Shown in pieces: positions 6,669-11,336 of a DNA stretch of 11,336 nt (positions are counted from its first letter, which is position 1; each line of letters starts with the position of its first letter). The notes under the pieces were generated by a model. It saw nothing but the letters and a program-made list of their open reading frames with translations, searched no databases and had not been told where the DNA came from. Source of the DNA: JAFGTX01 sp942492225 (GTDB lineage: Bacteria > Bacillota > Clostridia > Peptostreptococcales > Acidaminobacteraceae); NCBI GenBank assembly GCA_942492225.1, contig CALODS010000027.1, positions 1 through 11,336 on the forward strand, given 5' to 3'. Made by a program: the position numbers and the translations under genes.

Positions 6669-7709
6669 ATGTTTGAAAATAAAACGTTATTGATAACAGG
6701 TGGTACAGGAAGTTTTGGGAATGCTGTATTAGATAGATTTATGGAGACTGATATATCTGAAATAAGAATTTTTTCTCGAGATGAGAAAAAGCAAGATGAT
6801 ATGAGACATAAATATCAAGCGTTGTATCCTGAAAAAAGTTCAAAAATTAAATTTTATATAGGTGATGTTCGTTATCTGGATTCGGTAATGAATGCTATGC
6901 ATGGCGTTGATTATGTTTTTCACGCAGCTGCATTGAAGCAGGTACCATCGTGTGAGTTTTTTCCCATGGAAGCAGTTAGAACAAATATAATTGGAACGGA
7001 CAATGTGCTAACAGCGGCAACTACGATTGGTGTAAAAAAAGTGATTTGTTTGTCAACAGACAAAGCTGCATACCCCATAAACGCAATGGGAACAAGCAAA
7101 GCGATGATGGAGAAAATTGTAATAGCTAAGAGTAGAATCGTTGAAAAAGAAAAGACAATGATTTGTTGTACACGATATGGTAATGTAATGGCCTCTAGAA
7201 GTAGTGTTATTCCATTATTTATTGATAGAATTAAGCAAGGGTTACCATTGACTCTGACAGAACCTACAATGACGAGATTTATAATGTCGTTGGATGAGGC
7301 TGTTGACCTAGTTCTATTTGCTTTTGAAAATGCAAAAAATGGAGATATAATGGTTCAAAAAGCACCGGCATGTACTATTGGAACTTTGGCTCAAGCGTTG
7401 CAAGAAATTTTTGAAGTGCCGCTTGATACTAAGGTAATAGGTATACGTCATGGTGAAAAGATGCATGAGACTTTATTGACCAACGAAGAGTGCTCACGTG
7501 CTTTAGATTTAGGTGGATTTTATAGAGTATTAGCGGATATAAGAGATTTAAATTATGATAATTATATTTCAAAAGGTAGTCTTGATCGAGTAAAAATTAC
7601 AGAATTGAATTCTGACAACACAAGACGTTTATCAGTTGAAGAAGTGAAAGAAAAATTATTGTCATTAAAATTAATACAAGATGAATTAGTTGAATGGGGA
7701 AAAAAGTAA
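6669..7709 (+). CDS. capE: CapE-type UDP-GlcNAc 4,6-dehydratase/5-epimerase
   Basis: A 346-residue extended short-chain dehydrogenase, close in length and wording to Staphylococcus aureus CapE (known from memory, not from a search). The nucleotide-binding motif is GGTGSFG (11-17), followed by IFSRDEKKQDDMR (34-46), IGDVR (64-68) and HAAALKQVPSCEFFP (85-99). The active-site segment is STDKAAYPINAMGTSK (129-144): Asp131 and Lys132 are conserved and, as in CapE, Met140 stands where most family members have the Tyr of YxxxK. A later RHGEKMHETLL segment is also typical. CapE converts UDP-GlcNAc to a UDP-2-acetamido-2,6-dideoxy-4-keto-L-hexose, the first step to UDP-L-FucNAc. Its usual partners CapF and CapG are not in the window; instead a 3,4-ketoisomerase and an aminotransferase follow. 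The start has AAGGAG seven bases upstream. Cytoplasmic, NADP(H)-dependent by family. Confidence 0.92.
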   Translation: MFENKTLLITGGTGSFGNAVLDRFMETDISEIRIFSRDEKKQDDMRHKYQALYPEKSSKIKFYIGDVRYLDSVMNAMHGVDYVFHAAALKQVPSCEFFPMEAVRTNIIGTDNVLTAATTIGVKKVICLSTDKAAYPINAMGTSKAMMEKIVIAKSRIVEKEKTMICCTRYGNVMASRSSVIPLFIDRIKQGLPLTLTEPTMTRFIMSLDEAVDLVLFAFENAKNGDIMVQKAPACTIGTLAQALQEIFEVPLDTKVIGIRHGEKMHETLLTNEECSRALDLGGFYRVLADIRDLNYDNYISKGSLDRVKITELNSDNTRRLSVEEVKEKLLSLKLIQDELVEWGKK

Positions 7710-7724
7710 TTTGGAGGAAGTAAT

Positions 7725-8147
7725 TTGTATAGTGATTTTGAAAAGAGTACGAAAATACTAGAAATTCGTGGTGTGAAAAATGAGGATTCTGGAGCAATTA
7801 ATTTTTTTGAATCTTTTAATGATATTCCTTTTGAAATAAAACGTTTTTATTATATAACGGGTGCAACATCAGGCACTGAAAGAGGTAAACACGCACATAA
7901 GAAGCTTCAACAGTTTTTATTTTGTCCCTATGGAAGTATCACTTTAACTCTTGATAACGGTAAAGAAAAAAAAGAGATTTACTTGGATTCTCCTAATAAG
8001 GGAATACTGCTAACAGACTCATATTGGAGAGATATGAGCTGGATTAAGTCTGACTCAGTATTATGTATAGCTGCTTCAGAATTTTATTGTGAAGATGATT
8101 ATATAAGATCATATGACGAATTTCTTAAGTATGTTTCGGGAAGGTGA
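7725..8147 (+). CDS. FdtA/QdtA-type sugar 3,4-ketoisomerase (WxcM-like cupin)
   Basis: A 140-residue small cupin matching the FdtA/QdtA family over its whole length. Key features are KRFYYI (39-44), ERGKHAHKKL (52-61) with the paired His56 and His58 expected in the active site, CPYGSITLTLDNG (67-79), LDSP (87-90), Trp101, and the C-terminal DDYIRSYDEFLKYV. Characterised members isomerise dTDP-4-keto-6-deoxyglucose to the 3-keto sugar, which an aminotransferase then converts to a 3-amino sugar (Fuc3N or Qui3N); the aminotransferase is the next gene. Translation starts at TTG (7725) seven bases after GGAGG, 15 bp behind the dehydratase gene. The substrate here may differ, because the neighbouring dehydratase acts on a UDP-linked N-acetyl sugar rather than the dTDP sugar. 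FdtA and QdtA differ in C4 stereochemistry and cannot be separated by eye. Confidence 0.88.
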   Translation: MYSDFEKSTKILEIRGVKNEDSGAINFFESFNDIPFEIKRFYYITGATSGTERGKHAHKKLQQFLFCPYGSITLTLDNGKEKKEIYLDSPNKGILLTDSYWRDMSWIKSDSVLCIAASEFYCEDDYIRSYDEFLKYVSGR

Positions 8148-8152
8148 GTAAC

Positions 8153-9253
8153 TTGAAGATAAAATTTGCTGAACTAATAAGGCAATTTAACAAATATGAA
8201 TTAGAATATGAAGCTAATGTATTAGAGGTGTTAAGGTCTGGTTGGTATATTAATGGCAACCAATTAAAAGAATTTGAAAAACAATTTTCTGAAGTGCATG
8301 GTGTGGAAGGATGTGTAGGAGTAAATTCTGGATTTGATGCTTTAAATCTTACGGTTCGTGCATTGGGTATAAGTGAGGGCGATGAAGTAATAGTGCCTGT
8401 TAATACTTTTGTAGCAACGGCATTGGCAGTAACGGAAAATGGTGCTAAACCAGTTTATGTTGATGTAGATGAAACATATAATATTGATGTAGATAAAATT
8501 GAAGAAAAAATAACCAATAAAACAAAAGCGATTATTGGGGTGCATTTATATGGGGCACCTTGTGATATGGATGGTCTTAAAAAAATTGCTGATAAATATG
8601 GATTATATTTAGTTGAGGATTGTGCACAAGCTCATGGTGCGATTTATAATGATCACCTTGTTGGAACTATTGGTGATGTCGGTTGTTTTAGTTTTTATCC
8701 TATGAAGCCCGTTGGAGCTTTTGGTGATGCTGGAGCCATAATCAGCAATGATGTAGAGATTGTTGGGAAAATTGAAAAATTAAGAAATTATGGGAGTCAA
8801 ATTAAATATCACCATGACATTAAGGGTATTAATTCTAGACTGGATGAGATACAAGCTGCAATACTTAAAATTAATCTAAAGTATATGAATGATGGCAATA
8901 ATGAAAGAAAGCAAATTGCTAGGAAGTATATTGAAGGTATAAAAAACCCTTTAATTAATCTTCCAGAGAGTGAACTGGAATGTGATAATGTGTATCACAT
9001 ATTTCCAATCCGAACAAAAAATAGAGATGAGTTACAAGTTTATCTTGAGAAAAATGGCATTCAAACTCAAATTCATTATCCGATTCCTTGTCATTTACAA
9101 GAATGTTATAAAGATTTAAATTACAAAATAGGGGATTTTCCTATTGCAGAAACCTATGCTTGTGAAGAGTTAAGTTTACCAATTTATGTTGGTTTATCGG
9201 ATGAAGAGATCAGCTATATTGTGGAGAAAATTAATTTGTTTTTAGTTGGGTAA
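8153..9253 (+). CDS. PLP-dependent sugar aminotransferase, DegT/DnrJ/EryC1 family (FdtB/QdtB-like)
   Basis: A 366-residue aminotransferase of the DegT/DnrJ/EryC1/StrS family. Visible motifs are SGWYINGNQLKEFE near the N-terminus, NSGFDALNL (cofactor phosphate site), LVEDCAQAHGA (the Asp that contacts the pyridine nitrogen), FSFYPMKPVGAFGDAGA with the Schiff-base Lys (about residue 185), RLDEIQAA, and IHYPIPCHLQ near the C-terminus. It follows the 3,4-ketoisomerase gene directly, so it probably aminates C3 of the 3-keto product, using glutamate by family precedent. I place the start at TTG 8153, giving MKIKFAELIRQF, because AAGGTGA lies five bases upstream; GTG at 8144 overlaps the previous stop (GTGA) but has its only purine-rich stretch directly abutting it. 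Proline after the PLP lysine, where Asn is usual (KNLGA), is a small oddity. No N-acetyltransferase (FdtC/QdtC) is seen in the window. Confidence 0.92.
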   Translation: MKIKFAELIRQFNKYELEYEANVLEVLRSGWYINGNQLKEFEKQFSEVHGVEGCVGVNSGFDALNLTVRALGISEGDEVIVPVNTFVATALAVTENGAKPVYVDVDETYNIDVDKIEEKITNKTKAIIGVHLYGAPCDMDGLKKIADKYGLYLVEDCAQAHGAIYNDHLVGTIGDVGCFSFYPMKPVGAFGDAGAIISNDVEIVGKIEKLRNYGSQIKYHHDIKGINSRLDEIQAAILKINLKYMNDGNNERKQIARKYIEGIKNPLINLPESELECDNVYHIFPIRTKNRDELQVYLEKNGIQTQIHYPIPCHLQECYKDLNYKIGDFPIAETYACEELSLPIYVGLSDEEISYIVEKINLFLVG

Positions 9254-9277
9254 TGGAAGATTGAATAAGGAGTTTTG

Positions 9278-10087
9278 ATGGAAAATAAGAGATTAGCGAT
9301 TATCATGGCATCACATGATAGTTACAGAGATGTCTTCGATATATTTATGGAATTATTTAATGAAAATTGGCCTGATTGTCCCTATGAATTGGTATTAGGG
9401 TATAATGAATTACCTAGCGATAATACAAGAGTTAAGTCAGTGCTAGGTGGAAAAGATTCTATGTGGAGTTTTAGAATCAAAAAAGCTATTGAATGTGTAG
9501 ATGCTGACTATTACATGATAATTGATGAGGATATGATGATTACTCGAAAAGTTATAACGAGTGAAATTGAAGATGTCTTGAATGTGATGGAAAGTAATGG
9601 CATAAAGCATTATAGTTATTTTAAAGCATTTAAGCAAAAGGGTAAGAATATTGATAATCATGATTATCTCTCTTATGTAAAAAAGAGTCAACCCTATGGA
9701 TTGGCATTAATGAGTATTATGAGTGCCCCGTTTCTGAAAGAGACAATTGGTAATGGAACTGTAGAAGGTTGGGAAATAGAACGTAAATGGCTTAAAGAAG
9801 CATATTTAGCGAATGATGAGTATTTTGATGATGTTATTGTTGATAATCGAAATATATTTAATTTGATACATGGAATATCTAAAGGCTGCTGGTTCCCAAG
9901 TGTATTACGGAAGATGAAAAAACTTGGATATAACATTGATATAAAACAAAGAAAAGTTCTATCAAATGCTGAGGAAATTAAAATCAGATCTTATATTTTA
10001 TTTGGAACTAAAATTTCAGGAAGAAATAGAGTGATGATAAAAAATGGCTTGAGAAAGCTAGGATTTAAATTTATATCTGATTATTAA
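9278..10087 (+). CDS. Probable glycosyltransferase, GT-A-like, polysaccharide cluster family
   Basis: A 269-residue cytoplasmic protein resembling an uncharacterised glycosyltransferase family often found in capsule and wall polysaccharide clusters. The N-terminus, LAIIMASHDSYRDVFDIF, followed by NWPDCPYELVLGYNE, and the segment MWSFRIKKAIECVDADYYM, then IIDEDMMI (81-88) fit a GT-A nucleotide-sugar fold, with D-E-D (83-85) in the place of the metal-binding DxD. A later QPYGLALMSIMSAPFLKETI plus EGWEIERKWL resembles the acceptor-side part of the same family. Donor and acceptor cannot be inferred. The ATG at 9278 has AAGGAG five bases upstream, better than the adjoining TTG at 9275. It sits 24 bp after the aminotransferase gene, so it may transfer the sugar made by the preceding enzymes. 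Confidence 0.7.
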   Translation: MENKRLAIIMASHDSYRDVFDIFMELFNENWPDCPYELVLGYNELPSDNTRVKSVLGGKDSMWSFRIKKAIECVDADYYMIIDEDMMITRKVITSEIEDVLNVMESNGIKHYSYFKAFKQKGKNIDNHDYLSYVKKSQPYGLALMSIMSAPFLKETIGNGTVEGWEIERKWLKEAYLANDEYFDDVIVDNRNIFNLIHGISKGCWFPSVLRKMKKLGYNIDIKQRKVLSNAEEIKIRSYILFGTKISGRNRVMIKNGLRKLGFKFISDY

Positions 10088-10112
10088 AAGCTGAAATATA
10101 GAAAGGTTATGT

Positions 10113-11318
10113 ATGGTATTTGAATTATTAAGCAAGTTGAATAGTATTTTGTTCGCTAAAGGTATCGATCCATTAGCACATGATTATGACGATCAAATTA
10201 CATATTTAGAAACGTTTGAGGAACCTGCTGATGACTTAATTAGAGGTTTTTATCAGTATCGTTGCCAAATGCACTTACAGGGAAAATTTAAAAGCTTCAT
10301 TTTTAACATAGGTTCTTTTTTTATTGTGTTACCAGTATTGTTCTATTATTTATGTAAAGGTTTAAGTATTAACAGAAAAAATAGCAGCAAAAAGTATAAA
10401 GCTATTTTTTTTTGTGATGACTCGCGCAGAGATTTACTTCCAAAAGAAGTAACTAATAAGTATAGAGACATTTATAGTGCTCAATGGTGGGAATTCAGTT
10501 CTGGGTTGATAAGAAAAGACTTGCCATTCATTGTTCCGTTATTTAAACGGTTTACGTGGCATCCTTTTTTTATTTTGAAATGTCTTGTAAAAATATCAGC
10601 ATACGGTGCTGTTATCAGAAGTTATTCGGTAGAAGCTATTATAGTAACTGCAGAACAATCGTATACATCATCAGTTTTAACAGCCTATTGTGAGTATAAT
10701 GATATAAAGCATATCAATGTAATGCATGGTGAGCGTTTGTTTAGTATAAGGAAGGCATTTTTTCGATTTCATAAATGTTATGTTTGGGAAGAATTTTACA
10801 AAAATTTGTTTATTGATTTGAGGGCGTCTAAAACACAATTTGTAATTTCATTACCAGAATCGGTATTATTTAGTGGGCAATTGAATGTAAAAAAAGAAGT
10901 AGATATTACATATTATCTACAAGGTATAAGCGAGGAACATATTAAACGTATAAAAGAGGTTATGGATTTATTGATTGAACAAGGATATAATGTCGCAATT
11001 CGTCCACATCCAAGATTTCATGACATAAATACTTTGAAAGAAATATTTGGGACGATACCAATAGAAGATTGTAGTCATATTAGTGTGGAGAGATCGTTAC
11101 TTAGAACCTGTTATGCTATGGGCTTATACTCAACGGTATTATATCAAGCAAGAAAAAACAGTATCGGTGTGATAATTGACGATATAACGGATGTATTCAT
11201 GTATTCGAAGCTAGTGGAATTAAGATATATACTCTCTGCCGAAAGTACAATTAGACTTTCCGAAGTTTTGTCTAATGAAGGAATGGAAGTTTTGGAGTGT
11301 GATAAGAATGAGAAATAA
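10113..11318 (+). CDS. Putative GT-B-like glycosyltransferase with HGE and RPHPR motifs (polysialyltransferase-like layout)
   Basis: A 401-residue protein that I cannot assign to a named gene. A hydrophobic stretch at about 61-82 may attach it to the membrane. Then come a Rossmann-like strand KAIFFCDDSRRD (96-107), AIIVTAEQSYTSSVLTAYCEY (175-195), NVMHGERLF (202-210), YVWEEFYK (223-230), NVAIRPHPRF (293-302) and MGLYSTVLYQA (336-346). A conserved His-Gly-Glu, an HP motif and a following Ser-Thr segment are the layout of bacterial sialyl/polysialyltransferases and related capsule transferases with GT-B folds. No sialic acid synthesis genes are in the window, so another donor is quite possible. 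The start at ATG 10113 has AAAGG six bases upstream; an overlapping ATG at 10109 is out of frame and stops at once. Lies 25 bp after the previous transferase, in the same operon. Confidence 0.65.
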   Translation: MVFELLSKLNSILFAKGIDPLAHDYDDQITYLETFEEPADDLIRGFYQYRCQMHLQGKFKSFIFNIGSFFIVLPVLFYYLCKGLSINRKNSSKKYKAIFFCDDSRRDLLPKEVTNKYRDIYSAQWWEFSSGLIRKDLPFIVPLFKRFTWHPFFILKCLVKISAYGAVIRSYSVEAIIVTAEQSYTSSVLTAYCEYNDIKHINVMHGERLFSIRKAFFRFHKCYVWEEFYKNLFIDLRASKTQFVISLPESVLFSGQLNVKKEVDITYYLQGISEEHIKRIKEVMDLLIEQGYNVAIRPHPRFHDINTLKEIFGTIPIEDCSHISVERSLLRTCYAMGLYSTVLYQARKNSIGVIIDDITDVFMYSKLVELRYILSAESTIRLSEVLSNEGMEVLECDKNEK

Positions 11319-11336
11319 ATCTAATGAAATTCCATT
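11308..11336 (+). CDS. Start of a further operon gene (truncated by window end)
   Basis: An ATG at 11308-11310 overlaps the end of the previous gene by 11 bp in another frame, opens MRNKSNEIP and stays open to the edge. TTGGAG lies about ten bases upstream. Overlapping starts are common in this operon, so this is probably the next polysaccharide gene, but nine codons are too few to identify it. Confidence 0.45.

Noticed and set aside
8144..8146. GTG as start of the aminotransferase gene
   Set aside because: Its purine-rich upstream stretch directly abuts the codon, leaving no proper spacing; TTG at 8153 has a well-spaced AAGGTGA and a family-like N-terminus.

Overview
The window is AT-rich, with dense, closely spaced genes, strong GGAGG-type ribosome binding sites, several TTG starts, an S-layer homology (SLH) protein and an ISL3-type insertion sequence. 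Together these point to a low-GC Gram-positive bacterium, most likely an anaerobic member of the Clostridia. That placement is inference from gene content; there is no rRNA or other marker here.

Region 1 (1-3183) encodes exported surface proteins. Two genes read leftward: a TolC-like secreted protein that runs off the left edge (1-654) and an exported protein with MORN repeats (790-1485). Divergent from them is an SLH-domain protein (from 1601). Its third SLH repeat is out of frame after a one-base loss in an A5G3 run near 2990-2997. The divergent intergenic region holds a perfect 12-bp inverted repeat (1506-1517 / 1538-1549) and an extended -10 promoter facing the SLH gene.

Region 2 (about 3184-4543) is an ISL3-family element. 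Its leftward transposase is split by a one-base frameshift that separates the catalytic glutamate from the two aspartates. A second problem near the N-terminus leaves no good ATG start. A hairpin plus T-tract at 3237-3269, inside the IS end, could terminate the SLH transcript.

Region 3 (4700 to the right edge) is a rightward polysaccharide operon with gaps of at most 25 bp or overlaps. It starts at a TATAAT box (4700-4705). The genes are an O-antigen ligase/polymerase-like membrane protein, a CapE-type UDP-GlcNAc 4,6-dehydratase/5-epimerase, an FdtA/QdtA-type sugar 3,4-ketoisomerase, an FdtB/QdtB-type PLP aminotransferase, a probable GT-A-like glycosyltransferase, a GT-B-like transferase with HGE and RPHPR motifs, and the start of another gene at the right edge. 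The enzyme order (4,6-dehydratase, 3,4-ketoisomerase, aminotransferase) suggests synthesis of a 3-amino-deoxysugar. Whether the carrier is UDP or dTDP is the most interesting open question here. The product could be a capsule, exopolysaccharide or secondary wall polymer, and SLH proteins bind pyruvylated wall polymers of that general kind, but no gene in the window proves the link.
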